From SP5GCR1 sp965199685 (GTDB lineage: Bacteria > Pseudomonadota > Gammaproteobacteria > Poriferisulfidales > Oxydemutatoraceae), in NCBI GenBank assembly GCA_965199685.1, contig OZ241323.1, positions 992,001 to 1,056,000 on the forward strand: a stretch of 64,000 bases of DNA. Reading direction: 5' to 3'. The notes below the pieces were generated by a model. That model was not told where the DNA came from. It was given only the letters and a program-made list of their open reading frames with translations, and did not search any database. A program made the translations under genes and the position numbers. Positions 16,221-25,475 of the stretch are shown one piece after another (within the stretch, counting starts at the first letter, position 1; each line of letters begins with the position of its first letter).

Positions 16221-17525
16221 TCAAGACAAGGCACTGAAACGTTTGAATACGTTGATCTTTGCATACACAGCGCGATCGCCTAATGCCTCTTCTATGCGCA
16301 TCAGTTGGTTATATTTGGCAACCCTATCGGTACGGCAGATAGAGCCGGTTTTTATCTGCCCTACTCCGATACCGACTGCCAGATCGGCAATACTGGCATC
16401 TTCGGTTTCGCCAGAGCGATGCGAGATAATGCAGTTATAATTTGCTTTTTGAGCCATATCAATCGCTGCCAATGTCTCGCTGAGTGTGCCGATTTGATTG
16501 AGTTTGATTAACACGCAATTTGCAACCTCCTGCTTTATGCCTTCGGCGATTATATCAACATTGGTGACGAATAAATCGTCTCCTACTATCTGTATCTTAT
16601 TGCCGAGCTTCTCAGTCATTATACGCCAACCTGCCCAATCGTCTTCGGCAATACCGTCCTCTATAGAGAGGATTGGATAACGGTCAACCCAATCGGATAG
16701 ATATTCTACAAAACCGGAACTATCATACATCCGATTCTCCGATGCCAAATGATACTCGCCTGAGGAGTAAAACTCCGAACTTGCAACATCAAGTGCTAGA
16801 TAGATATCTTTGCCTGCAGTATATTGGGTTTTCTCTATCGCCTCCAAAATTACTTCTATGGCTGCTTCGTTTGACGGAAGATTAGGGGCAAAACCGCCTT
16901 CATCGCCGACCGTGGTACTCAATCCACGACTGCTTAGCACAGCCTTTAAGGAGTGGAATACCTCTGAACCCACCCGAACCGCTTCTTTAATATTCTCTGC
17001 GCCAGTCGGCACCAGCATAAACTCTTGTATATCCACATTATTGTTGGCATGGGAACCACCGTTTAGGATATTGATCATCGGCGTGGGAAGCCGCAATACG
17101 GCATTTTCTTGCAAGCTGTTCAGATATTCGTATAAAAGACATCCATTCGTTTTTGCTGCGGCAGCTGCAGCTGCCAATGAAACTGCAAGGATTGCATTAG
17201 CACCTAAACGTCCTTTGTTTTTGGTTCCGTCTAGGTCAATCATTGCATGATCCAGTTGCTTCTGCTTGGTCACATCAATACCAAGTAATGCTTTTTGGAT
17301 TTCGCCATTGATATTGTGCACCGCACTCTGCACGCCTTTGCCATTAAAACGTTTAGCATCATTATCTCGTAGCTCAACGGCTTCCAGAGTACCGGTAGAT
17401 GCACCAGACGGCACCGATGCCCGCTCGCAGATGCCCGATTCAATTTTCACCTCTGCTTCCACGGTAGGATTACCGCGAGAGTCTATGATCTCACGCCCGC
17501 GTATTTGTATTATGTTATTTTTCAT
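16221..17525 (-). CDS. eno: Enolase
   Basis: 434 residues, full length. Interconverts 2-phosphoglycerate and phosphoenolpyruvate and is a degradosome component in many proteobacteria. Seen: IRGREIIDSRGNPTVE, PSGASTGTLEAVELRD, LPTPMINILNGGSHANN, GDEGGFAPN, the metal/catalytic segments LSIEDGIAEDDW and QIVGDDLFVTN, and SHRSGETEDASIADLAVG with KTGS. Start ATG 17525, 13 bases after kdsA. Confidence 0.97.
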   Translation of the reverse strand: MKNNIIQIRGREIIDSRGNPTVEAEVKIESGICERASVPSGASTGTLEAVELRDNDAKRFNGKGVQSAVHNINGEIQKALLGIDVTKQKQLDHAMIDLDGTKNKGRLGANAILAVSLAAAAAAAKTNGCLLYEYLNSLQENAVLRLPTPMINILNGGSHANNNVDIQEFMLVPTGAENIKEAVRVGSEVFHSLKAVLSSRGLSTTVGDEGGFAPNLPSNEAAIEVILEAIEKTQYTAGKDIYLALDVASSEFYSSGEYHLASENRMYDSSGFVEYLSDWVDRYPILSIEDGIAEDDWAGWRIMTEKLGNKIQIVGDDLFVTNVDIIAEGIKQEVANCVLIKLNQIGTLSETLAAIDMAQKANYNCIISHRSGETEDASIADLAVGIGVGQIKTGSICRTDRVAKYNQLMRIEEALGDRAVYAKINVFKRFSALS

Positions 17526-17538
17526 ATTTTCCCTATAT

Positions 17539-18366
17539 CTAATTGTTATTCGTGATTTTTTCTTTCACTATCTCGTCTATATGCTTTAATTCTTGCAGTA
17601 GTGAGTGCATCTTATCCAACGGCCAAGCATTAGGTCCGTCGCTCAAAGCATGGTCGGGATTTGGATGTGTCTCGGCAAATAAACCTGCAACACCCACTGC
17701 GACCGCTGCCCGAGCAAGTGCTGGAACAAATTCCCGATTACCACCCGAAGCATTACCCTGACCACCGGGCAATTGCACAGAATGTGTGGCATCAAAGACT
17801 ACCGGACACTGGGTTTCTCTTAAAATAACCAAAGACCGCATATCCGATACCAGATTATTGTAGCCGAAACTAAACCCTCTTTCACACACCATCACTTGTT
17901 CGTTGCCGGTTGCACGAGCCTTCTCTACCACATGTTGCATTTCCCAAGGCGATAGAAATTGCCCTTTTTTGATGTTGACCGGCTTGCCCATTTTAGCAAC
18001 ATTCTGTATGAAATTGGTTTGCCGGCATAAAAAAGCAGGTGTTTGCAATACATCCACTACTGAGGCAACCTCGTCTAACGGTGTATCTTCATGCACATCG
18101 CTGAGTACCGGCACGCCAATATCAGTTTTGACCTTCTCCAATATACGTAAACCTTCAGCGATCCCCAAGCCGCGAAAACTCTGATGCGATGAGCGATTTG
18201 CCTTGTCAAACGAAGATTTATAAATAAAAGGGATTTTTAGTGCTTCGCTATAATTTTTAAGAGTCTGCGCACTTTGCAGTGCTAAAGCCTCGCTCTCTAT
18301 CACACAAGGTCCGGAGATCAACACAAAAGGTTGATCGGATGCCATCTCAAAACCACAAACATTCAT
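17539..18366 (-). CDS. kdsA: 3-deoxy-D-manno-octulosonate 8-phosphate synthase
   Basis: 275 residues. Joins phosphoenolpyruvate and arabinose 5-phosphate to make the Kdo precursor of lipopolysaccharide, so the cell has an LPS outer membrane. Seen: ISGPCVIESE, YKSSFDKANRSSHQSFRGLG, TPAFLCRQTNF, FDATHSVQLPGG, ETHPNPDHALSDGPN. The Cys at about residue 21, together with the His, Glu and Asp in those later motifs, fits the metal-dependent class (E. coli KdsA has Asn there). Upstream of eno in the conserved pyrG-kdsA-eno order. Confidence 0.96.
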   Translation of the reverse strand: MNVCGFEMASDQPFVLISGPCVIESEALALQSAQTLKNYSEALKIPFIYKSSFDKANRSSHQSFRGLGIAEGLRILEKVKTDIGVPVLSDVHEDTPLDEVASVVDVLQTPAFLCRQTNFIQNVAKMGKPVNIKKGQFLSPWEMQHVVEKARATGNEQVMVCERGFSFGYNNLVSDMRSLVILRETQCPVVFDATHSVQLPGGQGNASGGNREFVPALARAAVAVGVAGLFAETHPNPDHALSDGPNAWPLDKMHSLLQELKHIDEIVKEKITNNN

Positions 18367-18558
18367 TGTTCAAGAATTGGGTGAATTAAAATGTATCGCC
18401 ATTGCAAAAACCCAACCGCTATGCGCCACTTGGTTTTGGTTCCCATGAATTGGGTGGTGTACGATTTCGTTTGTGCGGGCGCGTTGCGTTTCGGGAGGGC
18501 ATGTTAGCCCTCCCCTACGGTGTATGAAATACTTCTTCAACAGCCCCACATTCATGGT
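18367..18558. repeat. Repeat block between pyrG and kdsA
   Basis: Contains the AACCGCTATGCGCCAC module, a complete REP palindrome (18493-18514) and a solitary MITE end (ACTTCTTCAACAGCCCC, 18530-18546). It splits what is normally a tight operon. Confidence 0.75.
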
Positions 18559-20184
18559 TTATGAGTCCGCTTGGCGGTGGTGAAGAGCCGCTTCCACAAA
18601 CCCTTTGTATATCGGGTTTGCCCGGCGTGGCGTGGAGGTGAACTCAGGATGGAATTGCGTGCCTACAAACCACGGATGGCCGGGTAATTCGATGATTTCC
18701 ACCAATTCTTTATCTTCCGAGTGTCCCACAACCTTAAGTCCTGCTTCAAGTAATTGATCCAAATAGCGATTATTCAGTTCGTAGCGATGGCGGTGTCGCT
18801 CCTCTATCACATCTTGTTGATATTGTTGGTAGCTCTTGGAGTCCTTATCTAAGCAACATCTTTGTATACCCAAGCGCATCGTGCCACCCATATCGGAGTT
18901 TGCATTGCGTTGCTGTATTGTGCCTGCCCTATCTTGCCATTCGGTTGCTAAAGCAATAACCGGATGCGGTGTGTCGGGATTGAATTCCGAGCTATCGGCA
19001 CCGTCCAGTTTCGCAACATTGCGAGCGAAATCAATCACCGCAACCTGCATCCCTAAACAGATTCCTAAATACGGAATGTTATGCTCACGCGCATAGCGCG
19101 CTGCAGAAATCTTGCTTTCTATGCCTCTCTCACCGAAACCACCCGGAACCAGAATACCGTCGGCATCGTCTAATAGCTTGCAGTCCTCTTGCATATCTTC
19201 GGTGTTTATATGGATGATTTCCACATCGCACTGCAATGCCAAGCCGGCGTGGACTAGTGCTTCGTTGACCGACATATAAGCATCAACCAAACTAACATAT
19301 TTACCAACAAGTGCAATTTTAACCGCATGTTTGAGTGCGTTGGAGTTCGCATCTATACGCTCCCATTCGCTCAAATCGGCAGGCGGCACATCGTGCAAGC
19401 CTAACTTTGAGACAATCAACTGGTCTATCTTTTGCTGGTGGAACCACAACGGAATACTGTAGATGCTATCAAAATCTATCGCCGATATCACATCTTCTAC
19501 GCGCACATTGGTGAACAGAGCTATTTTCTTTCTATGCTCTAGAGGCAATTCTTGCTGCGAGCGACATAACAGAATATCGGGTTGTATCCCAATCGAGCGT
19601 AGTTCCTTAACCGAATGTTGGGTCGGTTTAGTCTTAATCTCAGCACTCGTCTTCAAATGAGGAATCAGCGTTAGATGTACATATATCACCTTATTTTGTT
19701 CCTCTAAACCCATTTGTCTGATTGCTTCCAAAAACGGCAAAGACTCTATATCACCTACGGTGCCACCTATTTCAATGATGGCAATATCGCTCCCCTTCGA
19801 ACCTTCCTGGATTGCAATTTTGATCTCGTTGGTAATATGCGGAATGACTTGTACGGTTGCGCCTAGATAGGCACCTTGTCGTTCCTTGCGAATAACGCGT
19901 TCGTAGATTTGACCACTGGTGTAATTATGGTGCTGGGCAGCACGAAAATTTACAAAACGCTCGTAGTGTCCTATATCCAAATCAGTTTCGCTACCGTCTT
20001 CGGTCACATAAACCTCACCATGCTGAAAAGGACTCATCGTACCAGGGTCTACGTTGATATAAGGATCGAGCTTGATCAAACTCAAACTCAAACCTCGCGC
20101 CTCAAGTATCGTTCCAATGCACGCACTGGCAATGCCCTTACCCAAAGAAGAGACCACCCCGCCGGTTACGAATATATAGTTCAT
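18559..20184 (-). CDS. pyrG: CTP synthase
   Basis: 541 residues. Aminates UTP to CTP using glutamine. N-terminal synthetase domain with VTGGVVSSLGKGI and IKLDPYINVDPGTMSPFQHGEV; C-terminal class I glutamine amidotransferase with GGFGERG, the nucleophile Cys in YLGICLGMQ, and the His-Glu pair in GTQFHPEF. Full length. Its start is 1 base from the tilS stop, so tilS-pyrG are co-transcribed. Confidence 0.97.
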   Translation of the reverse strand: MNYIFVTGGVVSSLGKGIASACIGTILEARGLSLSLIKLDPYINVDPGTMSPFQHGEVYVTEDGSETDLDIGHYERFVNFRAAQHHNYTSGQIYERVIRKERQGAYLGATVQVIPHITNEIKIAIQEGSKGSDIAIIEIGGTVGDIESLPFLEAIRQMGLEEQNKVIYVHLTLIPHLKTSAEIKTKPTQHSVKELRSIGIQPDILLCRSQQELPLEHRKKIALFTNVRVEDVISAIDFDSIYSIPLWFHQQKIDQLIVSKLGLHDVPPADLSEWERIDANSNALKHAVKIALVGKYVSLVDAYMSVNEALVHAGLALQCDVEIIHINTEDMQEDCKLLDDADGILVPGGFGERGIESKISAARYAREHNIPYLGICLGMQVAVIDFARNVAKLDGADSSEFNPDTPHPVIALATEWQDRAGTIQQRNANSDMGGTMRLGIQRCCLDKDSKSYQQYQQDVIEERHRHRYELNNRYLDQLLEAGLKVVGHSEDKELVEIIELPGHPWFVGTQFHPEFTSTPRRANPIYKGFVEAALHHRQADS

Positions 20185-20185
20185 C

Positions 20186-21505
20186 TCAATCGCAGGCAGT
20201 GATGTTCCATATCAGCCGTAGCCTGCCTTGTGCATAAATCAAAGGGATACGGCCTCGCTGCCACATAGGAATACGGTATTCTTGAAAGACCTTTTTCAGG
20301 CTTTTATGAAAGAGACGATTGGATGTATCTTGAAACGCACAACGCTCACCGCCACGACGAAAATTTACGGTGAGTGCTTGATCAAAAAGAACAGGGGCTT
20401 GTCGCATTAATTCGGTCCTGCGTAATATCAAGTTCAGTTGCGGTATTTCACAATCTTTATCGTTATGCCATTCTATAGATGAAATCGGGATATGCTTTGA
20501 CGGTTTGATTGCATACAATATGCCGTGATAAAAACCTATGCCGATGTCTGAGTAAGTGCATATCATACCACCACCCGAAGCATTTCGTTTGAATATATGC
20601 TCAGAAATCATACTGCAAATATATGCGAGCTGGCGCGTATTAGGTGGCGGTATCTCGTTCAGTTTGCACCATGCGCGCAATATCACATGACGATATGCAG
20701 TAGGCATAGTCAGCAAAACTCTGATTAATAAATTTACACTATGCGGCAGCAAACAGCGATGCAAATATCGCTTTGTCTCGGCAGTGATTATCGTGTCTGC
20801 CTCAGCTTGATGCGCTGCAGCCCTTGCAACAGCCTCGTGCCATGTTTGCCAGCGTGCCTCCAATATAGGGGCAACACGATGTCTTATGTAGTTGCGCGCA
20901 TAACACAAGTCTTCGTTGCTAGGGTCATCAATCCAATTCAACTGGTGTGCTTGCGCATAGTGATGGATATCAGTGCGAGGGATAGATAACATCGGGCGCG
21001 CTAGTGCGCCTTCAGTCATGGTGCGATACTCAGGAATTGCTTTAAGACCGGCGGTGCCAGCACCACGCAATAGGCGCAATAACACGGTCTCGGCTTGGTC
21101 GTTTTGATGGTGTGCAGTCAACAATAAATCGCTTGCCTTGACAATGCACTGCAATGCACGATAGCGTGACTCGCGAGCTGCCGCCTCTATACCTTGTGGA
21201 TGTTTGTCGGCGACCTGCACTACTTCGCATTGATATGCGATGCCCATGCTTTTTGCTTGTTCACGGCAGTGCGCTTCCCAGTCATCGGCTTCGGGATGTA
21301 AGCGATGATTGATATGCACTGCTAGTAACTTGTAATGCAGTTTTGCCGACAGATTATGGGTCAGATGCAATAACACGGTGGAGTCCAATCCACCGCTATA
21401 TGCAACGACAATGCGCTCAGCTTTGGTGTGGTCTAAAAATCGTTGGAGCTGCTTGTGTACTCTTGAAACTATCCCACATGGAGCTGTTGAAAAATCGGCA
21501 CACAC
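20186..21505 (-). CDS. tilS: tRNA(Ile)-lysidine synthase
   Basis: 439 residues. Modifies C34 of the AUA-reading tRNA-Ile to lysidine. PP-loop VAYSGGLDSTVLLHL (about 35-49), VHINHRLHPEADDWEAHCREQA, and LLTAHHQNDQAETVLLRLLRGAGT, with TilS-type C-terminal regions. The only start in frame after the upstream stop is GTG at 21505, which lies inside a MITE end; about the first dozen codons (VCADFSTAPCG...) are repeat-derived, and no ATG is available downstream before the catalytic domain. A non-ATG start within codons 13-16 is possible. Start therefore uncertain; the domain is intact. Confidence 0.92.
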   Translation of the reverse strand: MCADFSTAPCGIVSRVHKQLQRFLDHTKAERIVVAYSGGLDSTVLLHLTHNLSAKLHYKLLAVHINHRLHPEADDWEAHCREQAKSMGIAYQCEVVQVADKHPQGIEAAARESRYRALQCIVKASDLLLTAHHQNDQAETVLLRLLRGAGTAGLKAIPEYRTMTEGALARPMLSIPRTDIHHYAQAHQLNWIDDPSNEDLCYARNYIRHRVAPILEARWQTWHEAVARAAAHQAEADTIITAETKRYLHRCLLPHSVNLLIRVLLTMPTAYRHVILRAWCKLNEIPPPNTRQLAYICSMISEHIFKRNASGGGMICTYSDIGIGFYHGILYAIKPSKHIPISSIEWHNDKDCEIPQLNLILRRTELMRQAPVLFDQALTVNFRRGGERCAFQDTSNRLFHKSLKKVFQEYRIPMWQRGRIPLIYAQGRLRLIWNITACD

Positions 21506-22398
21506 AAATGTTTATCCGTCTAATTTACGATAACGGTAGAGGCAGACCCATGTGTCTGCCCTACGGTACCGTTCTGCAAAACTGTAGCCGCTCCGTGCCA
21601 TAAGATTTACGGTAACCACCTCAACGGTGGTAGTTCTGCATAAACAACCCATTCATCCATAAAATTTATGATAACGGTAGGGGAGGGCTATCATGCCCTC
21701 CCAAGCGCGTTGCGTCTGCATAAACAATCCATTCATCCATCAAGTTTACGGTAACCCACTGTAGGGGAGGGCTAACATGCCCTCCCTAACGCGTTGCGTC
21801 TGCATAAACAATCCATTCATCCATCAAGTTTACGGTAACCCACTGTAGGGGAGGGCTAACATGCCCTCCCTAACGCGTTGCGTCTGCACAAACAATCCAT
21901 TCATCCATCAAGTTTACGGTAACCCACTGTAGGGGAGGGCTAACATGCCCTCCCTAACGCGTTGCGTCTGCACAAGTAGAACCGCCGATTGAGCCAGTAG
22001 GTCAATCGGCGTGACATTGTGCAGAACCTCAGCATAGTTGCTTGTCGTACATTATCCTTCGTACACCATCCAATTTATGGGAACCAAAACCAAGTGGCGC
22101 GTAGCGGTTGATATCATGCAAGGACAAAGCGTCATGGGTGGTTTTCATAAATTTAGTGGCGCGTAGCGGTTGCAGTTGTGCAGAACGGTACTTTAGGGAG
22201 GGCATGTTAGCCCTCCCCTACAATGGTTTTCATGAATTTGGTGGCGCAAGCGGTTGAGATGGTGCAATTACAAAGCGTCATGGGTGGTTTTCATAAATTT
22301 AGTGGCGCGTAGCGGTTGCAGTTGTGCAGAACGGTACTTTAGGGAGGGCATGTTAGCCCTCCCCTACGGTGCTGAAATACTTTTTTAACAGCCATATA
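21506..22398. repeat. Large repeat block between accA and tilS
   Basis: No gene in about 890 bp. Holds MITE-end and palindrome fragments at 21520-21600, an 84-bp tandem array (21677-21975), a GCCGATTGA/TCAATCGGC hairpin (near 21980), two 99-bp direct copies (22125-22223 and 22271-22369, offset 146 bp) each with a REP palindrome (22196-22217 and 22342-22363), and a MITE end ACTTTTTTAACAGCC at the accA side. Confidence 0.85.
21677..21975. repeat. Tandem array, 84-bp period, about 3.5 units
   Basis: The unit begins GTAGGGGAGGGC, carries one REP palindrome, then ACGCGTTGCGTCTGCA, then CAATCCATTCATCCATCA and GGTAACCCACT. Unit starts are at 21677, 21761, 21845 and 21929, exactly 84 apart. Units two to four are nearly identical; the first differs in the loop (TATCAT). 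A more degenerate unit precedes it. Confidence 0.9.
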
Positions 22399-23355
22399 TC
22401 AGACATCTTTGAAATATCCGATATCAGCCCACTTTTTGTATCGTTCCGCTAATAGTTGCTCAGTGGATAGATCACTTAGCCGATCAAGCTGTGATTTCAG
22501 AACTGATGCCAATTCGGTATGGGTGCTATCAAAACTGCGATGCGCCCCGCCGTTCGTTTCGGTGACAATTTTGTCGATCAAACCAAGCTCAAGTAGTTCG
22601 TCGGCAGTCAGCTTCAATGCCTTAGCGGCAGTGTCAGCATGTTTGGCATCTTTCCACAATATAGAAGCACAACCTTCCGGTGATATCACCGAATAAATAC
22701 TATATTGCAACATGATCAGACAATCTCCGACACCTATTGCTAATGCACCGCCCGAACCACCTTCGCCAATAATCGTGCAAATAATCGGCACTTCCAGCTG
22801 TGCCAAAGATTTCAAATTGGCAGCAATTGCTTCGCTTTGGTTACGCTCTTCGGCATCTATACCGGGATATGCACCGGGCGTATCTATAAAAGTCAATATC
22901 GGTAGTCTAAATCGTTCGGCAAGTTCAAACATACGCTTGGCTTTGCGATAACCTTCGGGTTTACACATGCCGAAATTACGCTTGACTTTTTCTTGGGTAT
23001 CTCGCCCTTTCTGATGACCTATGACAACCACTGGATGACCATCAAAGCGTGCGATACCTCCGACGATGGCAGCATCGTCGGCATAATGCCGGTCGCCATG
23101 CAATTCTTCAAAATCAGTGAATAACGCTTGTATATAATCTAGGGTATAAGGGCGTTGTGGGTGACGAGCGAGCTGAGTAATCTGCCACGGACTGAGCTGT
23201 GTATAAATGCTTTTAACCAGTTTATTGCGTTTTTGCTCTAACTGCTTTATTTCTTGTGTAATATCTATGCGGTTATGACCGCTTACATTCTGCAGTTCTT
23301 CGATTTTAGCTTCTAATTGAACCACTGGTTGTTCAAAATCAAGATGACTGTTCAT
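22399..23355 (-). CDS. accA: Acetyl-CoA carboxylase carboxyltransferase subunit alpha
   Basis: 318 residues. With AccD transfers the carboxyl from biotin to acetyl-CoA, the first step of fatty acid synthesis. Characteristic regions: RPYTLDYIQALFTDFEELHGDRHYADD, GHQKGRDTQEKVKRNFGMCKPEGYRKA, FIDTPGAYPGIDAEERNQSEAIA, GEGGSGGALAIGVGD and SPEGCASILWKDA. Start ATG at 23355; full length. First gene of the accA-tilS-pyrG-kdsA-eno run. Confidence 0.97.
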   Translation of the reverse strand: MNSHLDFEQPVVQLEAKIEELQNVSGHNRIDITQEIKQLEQKRNKLVKSIYTQLSPWQITQLARHPQRPYTLDYIQALFTDFEELHGDRHYADDAAIVGGIARFDGHPVVVIGHQKGRDTQEKVKRNFGMCKPEGYRKAKRMFELAERFRLPILTFIDTPGAYPGIDAEERNQSEAIAANLKSLAQLEVPIICTIIGEGGSGGALAIGVGDCLIMLQYSIYSVISPEGCASILWKDAKHADTAAKALKLTADELLELGLIDKIVTETNGGAHRSFDSTHTELASVLKSQLDRLSDLSTEQLLAERYKKWADIGYFKDV

Positions 23356-23499
23356 TTCAAATTAAGTTGTATTGGTTGCTCTATTCTCATAAATCTATCC
23401 CCTTTGCGATGATATTATACAATACTATAAATTTCATGGGCAGCATGCAGATATACGAATAATTGTGAGATAATACACTATCAACTAAGAGATGGAATA

Positions 23500-23715
23500 A
23501 TGGATATAGTTTATGAGACATTAAAAAAAATACCGGGTATAAGTGATAGCGCGGTACACGAGGTTGCTACAAAAATAAACAGAGTAGATGATGTGGCGAC
23601 GAAAGAATATATTGATGCAGTCATAGCACAACTGGAAACAAGGCTAATCAAGCAAATATATGGTGCTGTTGCAATAATAATCGCAGCCATGGGTTTAATG
23701 ATTAAATTTTTATGA
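23500..23715 (+). CDS. Small coiled-coil protein with C-terminal membrane anchor
   Basis: 71 residues. Amphipathic N-terminal half with an ATKEYIDAVIAQLETRLIKQ helix, then a single hydrophobic C-terminal segment (about 52-70, IYGAVAIIIAAMGLMIKFL). The pattern resembles short DUF1640/CCDC90-like proteins, which are tail-anchored coiled coils of unknown function in bacteria. Purine-rich AGAGATGG precedes the ATG. Divergent from accA. Confidence 0.7.
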   Translation: MDIVYETLKKIPGISDSAVHEVATKINRVDDVATKEYIDAVIAQLETRLIKQIYGAVAIIIAAMGLMIKFL

Positions 23716-23771
23716 TTGCCAACTAAGGAATTAAAGCCTGATAGCCTAAGTACAAGTCTCTAAGAAAGCAA

Positions 23772-24554
23772 ATGGCTATAGGTATACGGCAACAAAACCA
23801 AACATTCGCCAAACTGTTACGCAATGGCGACCTTCTAAATAGCACGATGGTAACCATCAATGCACCGCAAGTCACCGAATTATTATCCGATGCCGGTTTG
23901 GATTGGTTATTCATAGACGGTGAACACGGTGCCTTCGGCATTGATGCCCTGCAAAACCTCTTGCAAGCGGCAAACATCCCTGCTCTAGTCAGAGTCTCAC
24001 ACGCCGATCGAATTGCGATAAGAAATGTATTGGATATAGGGGCTGCTGGGATTATCGTACCGCAAGTGAATAGTGCGCAAGTTGCGCAAGACATCGTTTC
24101 GTGGTGTCGCTATCCTCCTGCTGGCACGCGTGGCGTAGGTCTTGCTCGCGCCCATCGCTACGGATTTGAGTTTGAGGATTATCTAAAATCCGCTGCCGAA
24201 GAAACCGTGATAATCGTGCAAGCCGAACATAAAGATGCAATTTCCGAAATTGAAGCGATCGCATCAGTAGAAGGTGTTGATGGAATTTTGATAGGACCGT
24301 ACGATTTATCGGCAAGTTATGGCAAAGCAGGCATGGTAGACGATGCAGAAATACAAAATGCAATGGATACGATTTGTCGCGCTTGCTTATCAAAAAACAA
24401 GGTTTTGGGATTTTTTGGTATGGATGTAGAGGCAGTTATGCCGTGGGTAGAGCGAGGTGCCACATTGATTACTGTCGGTGTAGATTGTGTGACCCTGGGG
24501 ACTAATACCAAGCGATATGCAGATGATTTGCAGAAGAGATTTGTTGAAAACTAG
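23772..24554 (+). CDS. HpcH/HpaI-family class II aldolase
   Basis: 260 residues. This family cleaves or forms 2-keto-3-deoxy sugars or 4-hydroxy-2-oxo acids using a divalent metal and a catalytic His. Seen: GLDWLFIDGEHGAFG (about 43-57, His in EHG), IVPQVNSAQVAQDIV, YPPAGTRGVGLARAHRYG, metal ligand Glu in IIVQAEHK and Asp in LIGPYDLSASYG, HpaI/GarL-like throughout. Exact substrate cannot be read from sequence. The last codons (TTTGTTGAAAACTAG) resemble a MITE end and the 68-bp tandem repeat starts at the stop, so the C-terminus may be repeat-influenced. Confidence 0.9.
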   Translation: MAIGIRQQNQTFAKLLRNGDLLNSTMVTINAPQVTELLSDAGLDWLFIDGEHGAFGIDALQNLLQAANIPALVRVSHADRIAIRNVLDIGAAGIIVPQVNSAQVAQDIVSWCRYPPAGTRGVGLARAHRYGFEFEDYLKSAAEETVIIVQAEHKDAISEIEAIASVEGVDGILIGPYDLSASYGKAGMVDDAEIQNAMDTICRACLSKNKVLGFFGMDVEAVMPWVERGATLITVGVDCVTLGTNTKRYADDLQKRFVEN

Positions 24555-24746
24555 TGCAGAACCACCACAACCACCCCGTCAGGCTTCGCCTGCCACCCCT
24601 CCAAAGGAGGGGAATGTACTGGTGCAGAACCACCACAACCACCCCGTCAGGCTTCGCCTGCCACCCCTCCAAAGGAGGGGAATGTACTGGTGCAGACACG
24701 CCACAACCACCTTGTCAGGCGTAGCTCTCCATCGATGAGGGATGAA
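24555..24746. repeat. 68-bp tandem repeat before the envelope cluster
   Basis: GTGCAG occurs at 24554, 24622 and 24690, 68 bases apart. Each unit carries CCACAACCACC, a CAGGCTTCGCCTG hairpin and a CCCCTCC/GGAGGGG hairpin; the third unit is diverged and cut short near 24735. Confidence 0.85.
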
Positions 24747-25457
24747 ATGATAAAAATATGTGTTGCAGGGATACTTGCTTTATGTGTAACTGCGCTTCAT
24801 GCAAACGATGCCACAGACGAAGGCGATTGTCCTATCGTGATGCCTAACTTTGACAACATGATGTTGCTTACCAGAGAAGAGCGCATACAGATGATGGATC
24901 AAGCATTGAGAGACGCACTTGCCCAAGTGCAGGATTGCAAACAAAGGTTCAGCGATGTACAAAACCAAAATAATAGCAACACCAGCAATTCCAATAATGC
25001 CGGCAGTGCAAGTACAAGCACTGATAGCAATGCAGAGCAAGCAGACAATGCCGAATCCGAGCAAGGCGATGCCCAAAATCAACAAACCGCAACACCAAGC
25101 AGTGAGATTTCCGGTAGCGAAGTCTCCGATGACCTCAATGAACCAGCCAATATGCAAGCACCCGAAGTTGCAACACCAAGCAGCGAATTGTCAGGCACAG
25201 AACCACCTACCCCCTCGCAAACCAATGAAGGTGCGTTAAGCGGTTCACCCGAAGACTACCCCCCTACCCCGTCCACCATAGAGGATAACAAGAAGACATT
25301 AAGCAACGGCAAATTGCCTGAGGATATACCGCCAGCAGACAATGATGATATAATTGCTAAACAGATTAGAGAAGCTGCGCTTGCAGAACCCGACCCCCAG
25401 AAACAAGCGAAACTATGGAATGAATACCGCAGGTATAAAGGTATTTCGGAAAAATAA
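24747..25457 (+). CDS. Exported Asn/Ser/Glu-rich low-complexity protein
   Basis: 236 residues from ATG 24747, chosen because MIKICVAGILALCVTALHA is a clean Sec signal peptide and GAGGG lies about 6 bases upstream; open codons further upstream are repeat DNA. Mature part: an acidic helix (MMLLTREERIQMMDQALRDALAQVQDCKQRFSDV), then about 130 residues of low complexity (N/S/T/E/P, with a repeated ATPSSE.SG motif), then a short helical C-terminus with AEPDPQKQAKLWNEYRRYKG. No family recognised. The two cysteines in the mature N-terminus could pair. First gene of the eight-gene cluster, 18 bases before the lipoprotein gene. Confidence 0.75.
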   Translation: MIKICVAGILALCVTALHANDATDEGDCPIVMPNFDNMMLLTREERIQMMDQALRDALAQVQDCKQRFSDVQNQNNSNTSNSNNAGSASTSTDSNAEQADNAESEQGDAQNQQTATPSSEISGSEVSDDLNEPANMQAPEVATPSSELSGTEPPTPSQTNEGALSGSPEDYPPTPSTIEDNKKTLSNGKLPEDIPPADNDDIIAKQIREAALAEPDPQKQAKLWNEYRRYKGISEK

Positions 25458-25475
25458 CTTAAGAGGAGATATGCA

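Noticed and set aside
21677..21975. CRISPR array
   Set aside because: The 84-bp units are repeated whole with no unique spacers, and no cas genes are near.
23723..24393. Minus-strand frames opposite the aldolase gene
   Set aside because: Shadow frames of a well-supported plus-strand gene.
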